Positions 25,567 through 33,942 of a DNA stretch of 64,000 nt are shown piece after piece. The position numbers and the translations under genes were made by a program. This DNA is from JAPOKJ01 sp031421635 (GTDB lineage Bacteria; Pseudomonadota; Gammaproteobacteria; Burkholderiales; Burkholderiaceae_E). The notes under the pieces were generated by a model. The model ran no database searches and was not told where the DNA came from. It saw nothing but the letters and a program-made list of their open reading frames with translations. Position 1 is the first letter of the stretch. Every line of letters begins with the position of its first letter. The stretch is from the NCBI GenBank assembly GCA_031421635.1, contig JANOPA010000055.1, positions 81,451-145,450 on the forward strand. Direction: 5' to 3'.

Positions 25567-27996
25567 TCAAACCTTGCCAAGTGCTTTCAGTATTTTTTCG
25601 GGCGTCACGGGTTGTGAATAAACTTCGGCGTTAAATGGCGCTAGAGCATCGTTGATCGCATTGATGACAGCGGCCGGCGCACCTGCCGTGCCCGCCTCAC
25701 CGGCCCCCTTTGCCCCCAGCTTGGAGCTTTTCGTGGGTGACTGAATATGATCCACAATGATGTCTGGCATTTCGGCCGCCATCGGCACCAGATAGTCGGC
25801 CATGGTGCCGTTGCGCAACGACCCTTGCTCGTCGTAAAGGCACTCTTCAAAAAGTGCGCCGCCAATACCTTGGACAATGGCACCTCGCATCTGCTCGTCG
25901 ACTAGCATGGGGTTAATAACCCGACCACAGTCTTCAACTGCCCAGTGCTTTAAAAGTTTCACAAAGCCGGTATCAGTGTCGACCTCGACGTAGGAGACTT
26001 GTACGCCATTGGTAAATATGAAGGGATAGTCACGCTGAGCATAGTGTCGCGTCACCATGAGTTCGGGCGTGAAGTCGTTGGGAAGCGTGTCCGATCGGAA
26101 ATAGGCGATACGTCCAAGGTCATTCATGGTCAGAACGATCTTGCTCGAGGTTGCCTCTGAAGTGTTGATGGCACTGGAGTTAATTTCAGTGATATCCCCT
26201 TGACGAACAGCCAGCTCGCTTGCAGGACGCTTGAGAATGACCGCGGCCACTTTCAGAATGTTTTCACGCAGAGCGAGGCCTGCTTGTAAAACTGCTTCGC
26301 CACCAACGCCTGCTCCACGCGAAGCCCAGGTGCCCCCGCCGTAGGGAGTTGCATCAGTATCACCCGTGACTACCTTAACCTTGCTCATCGGAAGGCCCAC
26401 GGCGTCTGCCGCGATCTGCGCGAAGATCGCCTCGGCACCTTGGCCTTGCTCGCCAACGCTCACCAAGACCGTGATTGTTCCCGACGGCTCAAGCCGTATC
26501 GTCGCGCCATCTTGCGAAGCAATACGGGCCCCACCAACGCCGTAGAAGGCTGCGCTTGGATTGGTCAACTCAATCAGGGTGGCAATGCCGATGCCTCGAT
26601 AAATGCCCTTGGCCCTGAGAGTTGCTTGCTCTGCGCGCAGCCCTTCATACTCGATCAACTCGCGAGCGCGAGTCAAGCAGGCTTCGTGTGAAAGGATCTC
26701 GAGCTTGATGCCCGAGGCACCGGTGGCGGGATAGGCATTGTCTGGAATGACATTGCGCAGGCGAAACTCAAAGGGATCGAGCCCCAACTTACGGGCCAAG
26801 CCATCCACCAACCCTTCAGTCACCGCGCAAGCAATAGGGTGCCCGACACCGCGATATTGGCAGGTCGGTGTTTTGTTGAGGAAGACAACTCTAAGGGCTG
26901 CTCGGTAATGAGCATGTTTATAGGGGCCGCCCGTCAGGTTGACGACTTGATTACCTTCGATGCCGCTGGTGCGCGGGAACATTGAATACGGGCCGATACC
27001 CGTAAGGTCGTCGATCTCGAAGGCGAGAATATCACCTTGAGCATTTGCTGCAATACGTCCTTTTATAAGATGCTCGCGAGCATGGATGTCTGAAGTAAAG
27101 GACTCAAGACGATCCGCAACGAACTTCACGGGGCGTTGCAGCAAAATCGCAATGGCCACCGTAGCAAAGTCATCAGGATAGGCATGAACCTTAATGCCGA
27201 ACGAGCCGCCGACGTCCTTACAGACAACCCTTACCTGAGATTCTTGCAAGCCAAACTGGCGGCAGTACAAGTCCTGCATCATGTGCGGCGCTTGCTGCGA
27301 GTGGTGGACCGTCAAGCGAGCATCAGACGGGTTCCAGTCCGCGATCTGGCAGCGAGGCTCTACCGTGACTCCGGTGTGCCTTCCGAAAGCAAATTCTTGC
27401 TCGTACACTGCTGCTGCGGACGCGAACGCCGTATCGACATCTCCGACGTTGAGTTTGCGCTCGAAGCACAAATTGTCACCAAGCTCAGGGTGAATAACGG
27501 GTGTGTCGTTGTCGAGCGCGCTTTTCATTTCGAGCGCCGCAGGCAGTTCCTCCCATTCGACTTCGACAAAGGGTAGGGCGTCTTCGGCCTGGGCACGCGT
27601 TTCCGCCACCACAGCAACCACGGGCTCGCCCTGCCAGCAGGCGCGCTCCATGGCGAGCGCGTACTGTGGAGCACTCTTGATGCCGGCCAGATGCCCGAGC
27701 ACCCCGACCCAAGGCTTGCAAATCGCCGCCAGGGCGGGTCCGTCAAAAACCCCCACCACACCCGGCATGTCTTTGGCGGCGCTAGTAGTAACTCGGACAA
27801 TTTTTGCGTGCGCGACCGGGCTTCGCCAATAAACCACGTGCACCATGCGCGGCATTTGGAGATCGTCGGTATATTGGCCGCGCCCTTGAACTAAACGCTG
27901 AATGTTGGGTCGGGGGATGGATGCACCAATATGAATTTGGTCATCGAGCACCGGCGCAATAGTTGCGCGCTGAGGGAGGTCGCGAGGGCTATTCAT
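25567..27996 (-). CDS. Molybdenum hydroxylase large subunit (xanthine dehydrogenase/CoxL family)
   Basis: The ATG at 27996 overlaps the stop of the 2Fe-2S subunit gene by 4 bp and gives 809 residues. It has the family pattern from RLVQGRGQYTDDL through the Mo-cofactor segments DVGGSFGIKVH, EQGQGAEAIFAQIAADAVG and TWASRGAGVGG. The active-site Glu is Glu767 in KGAGEAG near the end. At the position that distinguishes CO dehydrogenases it has QYRGVGH (380-386), not the AYxCSFR of form I CoxL, so CO oxidation is unlikely. It most likely hydroxylates an aromatic, often N-heterocyclic, compound or an aldehyde. Partners are the small 2Fe-2S and FAD subunits just upstream, in the order CoxG-like, FAD, FeS, large. 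Confidence 0.9.
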   Translation of the reverse strand: MNSPRDLPQRATIAPVLDDQIHIGASIPRPNIQRLVQGRGQYTDDLQMPRMVHVVYWRSPVAHAKIVRVTTSAAKDMPGVVGVFDGPALAAICKPWVGVLGHLAGIKSAPQYALAMERACWQGEPVVAVVAETRAQAEDALPFVEVEWEELPAALEMKSALDNDTPVIHPELGDNLCFERKLNVGDVDTAFASAAAVYEQEFAFGRHTGVTVEPRCQIADWNPSDARLTVHHSQQAPHMMQDLYCRQFGLQESQVRVVCKDVGGSFGIKVHAYPDDFATVAIAILLQRPVKFVADRLESFTSDIHAREHLIKGRIAANAQGDILAFEIDDLTGIGPYSMFPRTSGIEGNQVVNLTGGPYKHAHYRAALRVVFLNKTPTCQYRGVGHPIACAVTEGLVDGLARKLGLDPFEFRLRNVIPDNAYPATGASGIKLEILSHEACLTRARELIEYEGLRAEQATLRAKGIYRGIGIATLIELTNPSAAFYGVGGARIASQDGATIRLEPSGTITVLVSVGEQGQGAEAIFAQIAADAVGLPMSKVKVVTGDTDATPYGGGTWASRGAGVGGEAVLQAGLALRENILKVAAVILKRPASELAVRQGDITEINSSAINTSEATSSKIVLTMNDLGRIAYFRSDTLPNDFTPELMVTRHYAQRDYPFIFTNGVQVSYVEVDTDTGFVKLLKHWAVEDCGRVINPMLVDEQMRGAIVQGIGGALFEECLYDEQGSLRNGTMADYLVPMAAEMPDIIVDHIQSPTKSSKLGAKGAGEAGTAGAPAAVINAINDALAPFNAEVYSQPVTPEKILKALGKV

Positions 27997-28475
27997 GCGC
28001 TGGCACCTTGCTTCATGTTGTTCAACACATCGCACACCGCATCGACGATCGCGTGGTATCCCGTACATCGACAGTAATTTCCGCTAATCCATGCACGAAT
28101 TTGTTCTCGGTTGGCATTAGGCTGGGTCTCGACCAGTTCTGTGCATGCCATCAGCATCCCCGAAGTGCAATAGCCGCATTGCAAGGCGTTGCGCTTTACG
28201 AACGCCTCTTGAAGGGCCTTTAGCGCAGGCGAAGGCGTGGGCGTTTCGATGGTCTCGACCTTGCAGCCATGCGTTTGAGCGGCCAATACCAAGCATCCTC
28301 GAACGATCTGGTTGTCGAGCTTTACCGTACAGGCCCCACAGGCGCCATGCTCACAGCCAAGGTGTGAGCCGGTCAGGCCAAGATCCTCGCGAAGAAAGTC
28401 GACCAGATGGGTGCGGGCCTCAATGGTTCTGGTTACAGCCGTGCCATTGACTGTCAATTGAATTTCAATGCTCAT
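27993..28475 (-). CDS. 2Fe-2S subunit of molybdenum hydroxylase (CoxS type)
   Basis: A 160-residue subunit with two iron-sulfur clusters. The plant-type N-terminal cluster is seen in GCEHGACGACTVKLD followed by RGCLVLA. The second, helical-domain cluster is seen in LQCGYCTSGMLMA and NYCRCTGYHAIVDAV. It carries electrons from the Mo site to the FAD subunit. Its stop overlaps the large-subunit start by 4 bp and its start lies 16 bp from the end of the FAD-subunit gene, so the complex is made from one message. Confidence 0.93.
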   Translation of the reverse strand: MSIEIQLTVNGTAVTRTIEARTHLVDFLREDLGLTGSHLGCEHGACGACTVKLDNQIVRGCLVLAAQTHGCKVETIETPTPSPALKALQEAFVKRNALQCGYCTSGMLMACTELVETQPNANREQIRAWISGNYCRCTGYHAIVDAVCDVLNNMKQGASA

Positions 28476-28491
28476 TTGGTGTAGATACCCG

Positions 28492-29337
28492 TTAAACGAT
28501 TGCGCGTCGCAGAAGAACGCCAGCGATATGCAGCTTGGTGGCTGCTTGGTGAGTGAGGTCGCCGATGGCGTCTATGTCTTGCGACAGGCTAAGCACGGCC
28601 TTGTTGAGCAGCGACTCATCGATAGCCCGGCCCTGACCTAGGAGCGACTCCGCTTGTAGAGCTCGCGCCGGGCGATCGGCCAGGCCGAGATAGGCGATGC
28701 GTAGGCTAGAAAAACCGTTGCCAGAACGCTTCGCTCTTAACGCCAAGCCCACGACGGCATAGTCTCCATGTCGTCGTGCGAGTTCGTTGAAATGCTGCAG
28801 CTCGTCAGGATGGATTAGTGGAAACTCGCACGCAGCGATGATCTCGTCGGACCTCGCGGCAGTTGCATACAGGCCTAAAAAGAAGTCCTTGGCAGTAACT
28901 CGACGTTCACCAAGGGCACTCTTGAGCACAATTTCAGCATCCAGTGCCAGCGCACATGCTGGCCACTCCGCGGCTGGATCGGCATAGGCGAGCGACCCGC
29001 CCAAGGTGCCCAAATTGCGAATGGCGCGATGGGCGATGTGTGGAGCGGCTTGCGCAAGCATAGGCGCGTGCTCGGCGACGAGCTTTGATTCCTCGATTGC
29101 GGTGTGGGTCACTAGTGCCCCAATGCGAAGCCTGTCACCCACGACCGCGATACCCTTGAGCTCCTCCAGGCCATTGATGTCAATGAGAAGTCTCGGTTCA
29201 GACAGACGCATGTTCAGCGTCGCAAGTAAAGTTTGCCCGCCAGCGAGGATGCGCGCTTCGTCGCCATGCTCACCGATGAGGGCGAAAACTTCGGCTAGGC
29301 TCTTCGCTTTGAAAAAATCAAACTGCGGGCTCTTCAT
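28492..29337 (-). CDS. FAD-binding subunit of molybdenum hydroxylase (CoxM type)
   Basis: I chose the ATG at 29337 (281 residues), which overlaps the stop of the CoxG-like gene by 4 bp. FAD binding is shown by ARILAGGQTLLATLNMRL near the N-terminus and by AHRAIRNLGTLGGSLAYADP, followed by the C-terminal CoxM-like domain. It would take electrons from the 2Fe-2S subunit and pass them to an acceptor. Gene order and overlaps make it part of the same enzyme as the two downstream genes. Confidence 0.9.
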   Translation of the reverse strand: MKSPQFDFFKAKSLAEVFALIGEHGDEARILAGGQTLLATLNMRLSEPRLLIDINGLEELKGIAVVGDRLRIGALVTHTAIEESKLVAEHAPMLAQAAPHIAHRAIRNLGTLGGSLAYADPAAEWPACALALDAEIVLKSALGERRVTAKDFFLGLYATAARSDEIIAACEFPLIHPDELQHFNELARRHGDYAVVGLALRAKRSGNGFSSLRIAYLGLADRPARALQAESLLGQGRAIDESLLNKAVLSLSQDIDAIGDLTHQAATKLHIAGVLLRRAIV

Positions 29338-30074
29338 AACCAGTGCTTTCCAATCAGGATCAAAACGGTGGCGGCAATCATGCCTGCAATAAACCAATAG
29401 ACTCGTTGGCCGTCGGCCATGACGAGGGGCTTGGCGGGCGGATCGTTAAACTGACTCCTTGCAAGGCTAACCTGATCTCTGGGTGGTATGGAGTCAGCCG
29501 CGAGATCCATACTTGTTTTCGCCAAGCTTACGGTGCTCACCGCGGGTGCCGTTGAAGAACCAAGAGGTATGGTTTTTGGTGCTTCGAGCTCGGCCTGCTT
29601 GGCCTCGTCCCGAAGGTTGGCTGAGTGGGTTGTGCTTGATTCGAGAGTCTGCGCGAAGGCTCTGAAAAAATCATCGGCCATGGAGCGTGCGGTGGCATCA
29701 ATCATGCGCCCGCCGACTTGGCCGAGCTTGCCGCCCACGGAAGCTTGCGCGCTATAGCTCACCAGTGTTCCCGCATCGCTCGATTGAAGCGCAACCTTTG
29801 ATGAACCCTTGGCAAATCCGGCGGCGCCACCTGAGCCTTCAAACGTCAAGGTATAGCCTTGCAGCGGAATGACGTCTGACATGTTAATTTTGCCATTGAA
29901 CTTAGCCCGAACCGGACCTAGCTTGACGGCCAGTTTGGCAAGGAGAGAGGTTGAATCGACGCGCTCGAGAGACTCACAGCCCGTGATGCACTGCCGCAAA
30001 ATATCTTCGTTATTAAGCCCCGACCAAACGACTTCGATCGGTTGGCGAATAGAGGTGCTTCCTGTCAGTTCCAT
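29334..30074 (-). CDS. CoxG-like SRPBCC protein with C-terminal membrane anchor
   Basis: A 246-residue protein. Residues 1-150 are a CoxG/SRPBCC domain: MELTGSTSIRQPIEVVWSGL, then GPVRAKFNGKINM and ASVGGKLGQVGGRMIDATA. A polar linker leads to one C-terminal transmembrane segment (VYWFIAGMIAATVLILIG). In CO dehydrogenase systems CoxG recruits the enzyme to the membrane or delivers its electron acceptor; the same role is likely here for the three subunits encoded downstream. It is the first gene of the leftward operon and divergent from a TetR gene. Confidence 0.85.
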   Translation of the reverse strand: MELTGSTSIRQPIEVVWSGLNNEDILRQCITGCESLERVDSTSLLAKLAVKLGPVRAKFNGKINMSDVIPLQGYTLTFEGSGGAAGFAKGSSKVALQSSDAGTLVSYSAQASVGGKLGQVGGRMIDATARSMADDFFRAFAQTLESSTTHSANLRDEAKQAELEAPKTIPLGSSTAPAVSTVSLAKTSMDLAADSIPPRDQVSLARSQFNDPPAKPLVMADGQRVYWFIAGMIAATVLILIGKHWL

Positions 30075-30111
30075 TTTTCCGAGTGAAGACTTTCGACTTC
30101 AAAACTTCCTG

Positions 30112-30158
30112 TTGACCATTTGCTCAATATTGTGCATCATTACTGAACAGATGGTCAA
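30112..30158. promoter_or_regulatory. Operator-like palindromes between divergent CoxG and TetR genes
   Basis: The 87-bp divergent gap holds two nested symmetries. One is a 16-bp palindrome with one mismatched pair at 30121-30136 (TGCTCAATATTGTGCA). The other is an inverted pair TTGACCATtTG (30112-30122) and CAgATGGTCAA (30148-30158), 11-bp arms with one mismatch. Both are of the size bound by TetR dimers, and the TetR gene starts 4 bp beyond the second arm. They probably control the TetR gene and the molybdenum hydroxylase operon. Binding is inferred. Confidence 0.5.
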
Positions 30159-30161
30159 TAT

Positions 30162-30899
30162 ATGGTAACCCGCAAACAAGCTCGTGCACCCATGAAGGTA
30201 CGACAGAGGCTCAGTCCATTAGACCGTGAGCGGCAAATTGTCGCGGGGGCGATTGAATTTTTCTCACGCCGTGGCTTGGATGCGCAAATTCGCGATCTCG
30301 CCAAAGAAATTGGTATTGCCCATACCTTGCTCTACCACTACTTTCCCACGAAGCAAGCCTTGATCGATCGGGTGTATGACGAACTTTTTGTGGGTCGATG
30401 GGATCCGGGCTGGGAGGCCTTGCTCGACGGACCCTTGCCGCTTGAAGAAAAGCTGTGCGCCGTCTATAAAAGCTACCTGGCGGCGATTCTTACCCCAGAA
30501 TGGATCCGCATTATTGTGGGTTCTGGCTTGAGCGATGGCGTTATCCCAGAACGCTATTTTGCGATGATGAGAGAGCGTTTTTTCCCGCGGGTTGTTCGAG
30601 AGACCCGCAAGGCTTTCGCAATACGTTCCCGTGCCAGGCCGAGTGTTCGAGAGCAAGCGCTTCTGATGGGCTTGCACGGTGGACTGATTTATTCGCTCGG
30701 GATCTGGCCGCATGTGTATGGTCAAGCAATTGACGGGGTTGGTCGCGCCGAGTCGTTGACCTTGCCGATGCGCGACTTGATGATTCGGGATCGCGTGCAG
30801 GCTTATGTCTTCCAGGCCAAGTCCATTCTCACGAACCCCACGCCAGCCTCGCCATCCAAGCTGAAACCTGCGCTCAAAGTCCTTAGGAAAGCTGCATGA
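30162..30899 (+). CDS. TetR/AcrR-family transcriptional regulator
   Basis: A 245-residue regulator. The helix-turn-helix is IVAGAIEFFSRRGLDAQI, RDLAKEIGIAHTLLYHYF and TKQALIDRVYDEL, a standard TetR N-terminus. The start has no good ribosome site; an ATG 30 bp further in is possible. It is divergent from the molybdenum hydroxylase operon and overlaps the VOC gene by 4 bp, with a flavin monooxygenase gene next. It probably represses both directions through the palindromes at 30112-30158 and responds to the pathway substrate. Confidence 0.87.
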   Translation: MVTRKQARAPMKVRQRLSPLDRERQIVAGAIEFFSRRGLDAQIRDLAKEIGIAHTLLYHYFPTKQALIDRVYDELFVGRWDPGWEALLDGPLPLEEKLCAVYKSYLAAILTPEWIRIIVGSGLSDGVIPERYFAMMRERFFPRVVRETRKAFAIRSRARPSVREQALLMGLHGGLIYSLGIWPHVYGQAIDGVGRAESLTLPMRDLMIRDRVQAYVFQAKSILTNPTPASPSKLKPALKVLRKAA

Positions 30900-31345
30900 A
30901 ATTATCACTCAACCACTTCTCGATTCGCACCATGGATATTGAGGCGACTAGACGTTTTTACGCCGCGATTCTTGGGCTGGAGGTTGGACCGAGACCACCA
31001 TTTCCTTTCCCAGGTCTATGGCTTTACTCGGGGGATCCCAATGATTACGCCAATGCGGTGGTACATGTCATTGGGTTGGATCCAAACGATCCCAATGGGT
31101 TGAATCAGTATCTGGGCGAGCGTGACAATACCGGTTTGCACGGCAGTGGTGCGGTGGACCATGTGGCCTTCTTTGCGACTGGCTTGCCCGCGATGGTGGA
31201 TAAGCTTAAGGCCGAGAAGGTTCCATTTCGTGGTCGAGAAGTGCCTGTACTCGGCCTCTACCAAATTTTCCTTGATGACCCTAGCGGCATTGTTGTTGAG
31301 CTTAATTATCCAGCCAGTGAAGGAGCGGCCTTGGCCAAGACCTGA
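30896..31345 (+). CDS. VOC-family (glyoxalase/dioxygenase fold) protein
   Basis: A 149-residue protein with two beta-alpha-beta-beta-beta modules. It has LNHFSIRTMDIEATRRFYAA at the start, GAVDHVAFFATG in the middle and IFLDDPSGIVVELNY at the end. Candidate metal ligands are the His of LNHFS, the His of VDHVAF and the Glu of VVELNY. It is too short for a two-domain extradiol dioxygenase. The role may be a small dioxygenase, isomerase or binding protein in the same pathway. Its ATG overlaps the stop of the TetR gene by 4 bp. Confidence 0.82.
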   Translation: MKLSLNHFSIRTMDIEATRRFYAAILGLEVGPRPPFPFPGLWLYSGDPNDYANAVVHVIGLDPNDPNGLNQYLGERDNTGLHGSGAVDHVAFFATGLPAMVDKLKAEKVPFRGREVPVLGLYQIFLDDPSGIVVELNYPASEGAALAKT

Positions 31346-31375
31346 TTGCGGTTTTAGCTAAAGCTACTTGAATCT

Positions 31376-32590
31376 ATGTCTTGTCGGGTCGTCATCGTCG
31401 GTGGGTCTCTTGGCGGTCTTATGGTCGCTAATTTGTTGCTGCGCCAAGGCGTCGATGTCTTGCTTCTAGAAAAATCTCGCGACTACCTTGACGGCCGTGG
31501 GGCGGGAATCGTAACGCACTCTCGGCTGATGAATGCGCTAAGCGCCTGTGGGGCAACGCTTGATGACACGCTCGGCGTACAGGTGCATGCGCGCGTGGTG
31601 TTAAATCAATTAGGCGAGGCCATTGCCAGTGATCACTATAGTCAGATCCTGACTTCATGGAGTCGACTTTATAGCCTGCTTCTGGAGCCCTTTCCGAAAG
31701 AGCGTTATCTCTTGGGTGCCGAATTGTTGGCGCTGAGCCAAAGTGAAGGCAAAGTTGCTTTGACGTGCGTGGATGGGCGTAAGTTTGAGGCCGATCTTGT
31801 AATTGCCGCCGACGGCATCCGCTCTCAAGTTCGAGCTATGCTGGCACCAGATACCAAACCTCAGTATGCCGGCTATGTGGCCTGGCGCGGCGTTTGCGAT
31901 GAGGCCAGTCTCTCCAAGAGAACATTGACCACCCTGTTTGATAAGTTTGGCTTCGGCTTGCCCGAGCACGAGCAGATGCTCGGTTATCCGGTGGCCGGAC
32001 CAAACAACAATACGCGGGTTGGCAAACGTTGCTATAACTTCGTTTGGTACCGGCCTGCGGTGGGTGAGGCCTTGACCGAGTTACTCACCGATGATGACGG
32101 CACACGCTACGAAGGGGGTATTGCGCCCCACAAAATTAGTTGGCGAGCGATTGCAGACGTCCGGGAGTCTGCTCGGCGCCTTGTGGCGCCCCAATTCGCA
32201 GAAATTTTGCAGAAGACCGCACAACCGTTTTTGCAGCCCATTTTCGATTTACAATCCCAGCGCCTCGCCTTCCATCGAGTGGCCCTGATGGGTGATGCCG
32301 GTTTTGTGGCTCGCCCCCATGTAGGCATGGGCGTGACTAAGGCGGCAGAGGATGCCATGAGCTTATGCCAGTCGATAGCTCAGTTTGGGGGTACGGCCGA
32401 AGCTTTGAGTTCGTACGAAGAAGATCGTCTCGTGCCGAGCACCTTAGTTGTACGACGCGGTAGAGACTTGGGGGCGTATATGGAATCACAAGGACGGGAG
32501 ATCCAAGCAAATCAACTCGCTATCACGCGGTCGGCGCACAAGGTGATGATGGAAACGGCCATTGATCTCGCTCTTGTGTCGCAACATTAG
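31376..32590 (+). CDS. FAD-dependent aromatic monooxygenase (dihydroxypyridine hydroxylase-like)
   Basis: A 404-residue class A flavin monooxygenase. The N-terminal dinucleotide-binding motif is VVIVGGSLGGLMVANLLLR, the DG motif is VIAADGIRSQVR and the C-terminal GD motif is VALMGDAGFVARPHVGMGVT. The last, with ARPHVG-GVTKA, is close to the 2,6-dihydroxypyridine 3-hydroxylase group. It would hydroxylate an aromatic ring with NAD(P)H and O2. It follows the VOC gene by 30 bp, and sits opposite the molybdenum hydroxylase operon, a pairing known from nicotine and nicotinate breakdown. The exact substrate is an inference. Confidence 0.82.
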   Translation: MSCRVVIVGGSLGGLMVANLLLRQGVDVLLLEKSRDYLDGRGAGIVTHSRLMNALSACGATLDDTLGVQVHARVVLNQLGEAIASDHYSQILTSWSRLYSLLLEPFPKERYLLGAELLALSQSEGKVALTCVDGRKFEADLVIAADGIRSQVRAMLAPDTKPQYAGYVAWRGVCDEASLSKRTLTTLFDKFGFGLPEHEQMLGYPVAGPNNNTRVGKRCYNFVWYRPAVGEALTELLTDDDGTRYEGGIAPHKISWRAIADVRESARRLVAPQFAEILQKTAQPFLQPIFDLQSQRLAFHRVALMGDAGFVARPHVGMGVTKAAEDAMSLCQSIAQFGGTAEALSSYEEDRLVPSTLVVRRGRDLGAYMESQGREIQANQLAITRSAHKVMMETAIDLALVSQH

Positions 32591-32670
32591 TGCCACAACC
32601 CCAAAATCACAAATTAATCATTTATTTAGTCCTACCTACCCAGCAAGAACTTGAAACTTTCGGAGACACT

Positions 32671-33942
32671 ATGAAACCTAACAATTATGCATCGGCACTC
32701 TCTCAGTCAGCGCGACCACGCTCAAAGGCTCGGCGTTCGCTTGTCCTTGCGGGTGGAGCCGCAGCCACTCTGCCCTTATTTAATATTGCGCGCGCCCAAA
32801 CTGGGCCGATCAAGATTGGATTTCCCACTCCTTTGACCGGTGCTTTTTCTGCTGAAGCGCAAGACCAGGTGCGTGCCGCTGAAATCGCCGTCAAAGAGTT
32901 CAACGAATCAGGTGGTTTTAATGGCCGCAAGGCGGAACTCCTGGTACGTGACGATAAACTTAACCCCGGCGAAGCCGCGACGCGAACCTTGGAGCTTATT
33001 GAGAAAGACAAGGTCGATTTTGTGGTCGGCTCATTGTCCGCTGCGACCCAACTCACGATCAATGCAGTCTGCCGCGATCGCAAAGTGTTGTTCAATTCGA
33101 TCAGCCAGTCAGACGCCATCAACGAAGCGAAAGATTGGAGTTTGTTCACCTTCCATGAAGCCCTTAATCCTCATATTACGGCGGGCGCCGTGGCGCGCTA
33201 TGCCTTCCCAAAGTTTGGGAAGAAAGTGGTTTATCTCACAGCGGACTATGCCTACGGTCATGAAATGGTGCGCGGCTTTCAGCGAGCCGGCCAGGCCCTG
33301 GGTGTGCAAACTCTTGCCGATATTCGCCATCCACTCGGAACGTCGGATTACTCCGCCTTCTTGCCGCGAATTCAGGCCTTGAAGCCGGACGTGTTGGTGC
33401 TGTGCAATTTCGGTCGCGACCTGGTCAACTCGGCCAAGCAAGCCACCGACTTTGGACTGAAGGCAAGCACCAAGATCATCACACCGGTATTGCTTTACAC
33501 GGCACGCCAGGCAGGCGGCCCAGAAGCCTTTGAGGGCATTCTTGGCGGTACTTCCTATTATTGGGGAATTGAAGACAAGGTGCCGACCGCCAAGGCCTTT
33601 AACGATAAATTCCGTAAGGCTTATGGTGGCACCGTTCCTTCAGATTATGGAGCCCTGGGCTATGCTGGAGTTCGTAGCGTTTTACAGGCTGTGCGCGATT
33701 CAAAGTCTACAGATTCCACGCGCGTGAGCATCGCCATGCGTCAGATGAAGTACGACTGGTACAAAGGCGCGCAAGAGTATCGCAAGTGTGACCATCAATC
33801 CGTGCAGTCAGTGATCTTGGTGGAGTCTAAGTCCAAGAACATGAAGGATAAGTACGACGTATTCAACGTACTTTCCGTGGAAGCCGCCGACGACAAGAAG
33901 CTGCGCTCCTGCGACGAATTGGGTCATAAGGTTACGACTTAA
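32671..33942 (+). CDS. Branched-chain-type ABC transporter substrate-binding protein (transporter 1)
   Basis: The ATG at 32671, with GGAG upstream, gives 423 residues; a frame-matched ATG at 32590 overlaps the previous gene. The signal sequence carries an arginine pair (KARRSLVLAGGAAATLPLF) and ends near ARA, so Tat export is possible. The mature protein begins IKIGFPTPLTGAFSAEA, typical of periplasmic receptors of the LivJ type, which bind amino acids, amides or aromatic acids. The permease gene follows without a gap (TAA then ATG), so it serves the four downstream genes. Confidence 0.88.
   Translation: MKPNNYASALSQSARPRSKARRSLVLAGGAAATLPLFNIARAQTGPIKIGFPTPLTGAFSAEAQDQVRAAEIAVKEFNESGGFNGRKAELLVRDDKLNPGEAATRTLELIEKDKVDFVVGSLSAATQLTINAVCRDRKVLFNSISQSDAINEAKDWSLFTFHEALNPHITAGAVARYAFPKFGKKVVYLTADYAYGHEMVRGFQRAGQALGVQTLADIRHPLGTSDYSAFLPRIQALKPDVLVLCNFGRDLVNSAKQATDFGLKASTKIITPVLLYTARQAGGPEAFEGILGGTSYYWGIEDKVPTAKAFNDKFRKAYGGTVPSDYGALGYAGVRSVLQAVRDSKSTDSTRVSIAMRQMKYDWYKGAQEYRKCDHQSVQSVILVESKSKNMKDKYDVFNVLSVEAADDKKLRSCDELGHKVTT

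Noticed and set aside
25567..29337. Carbon monoxide dehydrogenase (coxLMS) as the identity of the Mo enzyme
   Set aside because: The large subunit has QYRGVGH in place of the form I AYxCSFR motif, so I kept a general Mo hydroxylase call.
30264..30908. Minus-strand reading frame (214 residues) opposite the TetR gene
   Set aside because: Antisense shadow; the plus-strand frame has a clear TetR fold.
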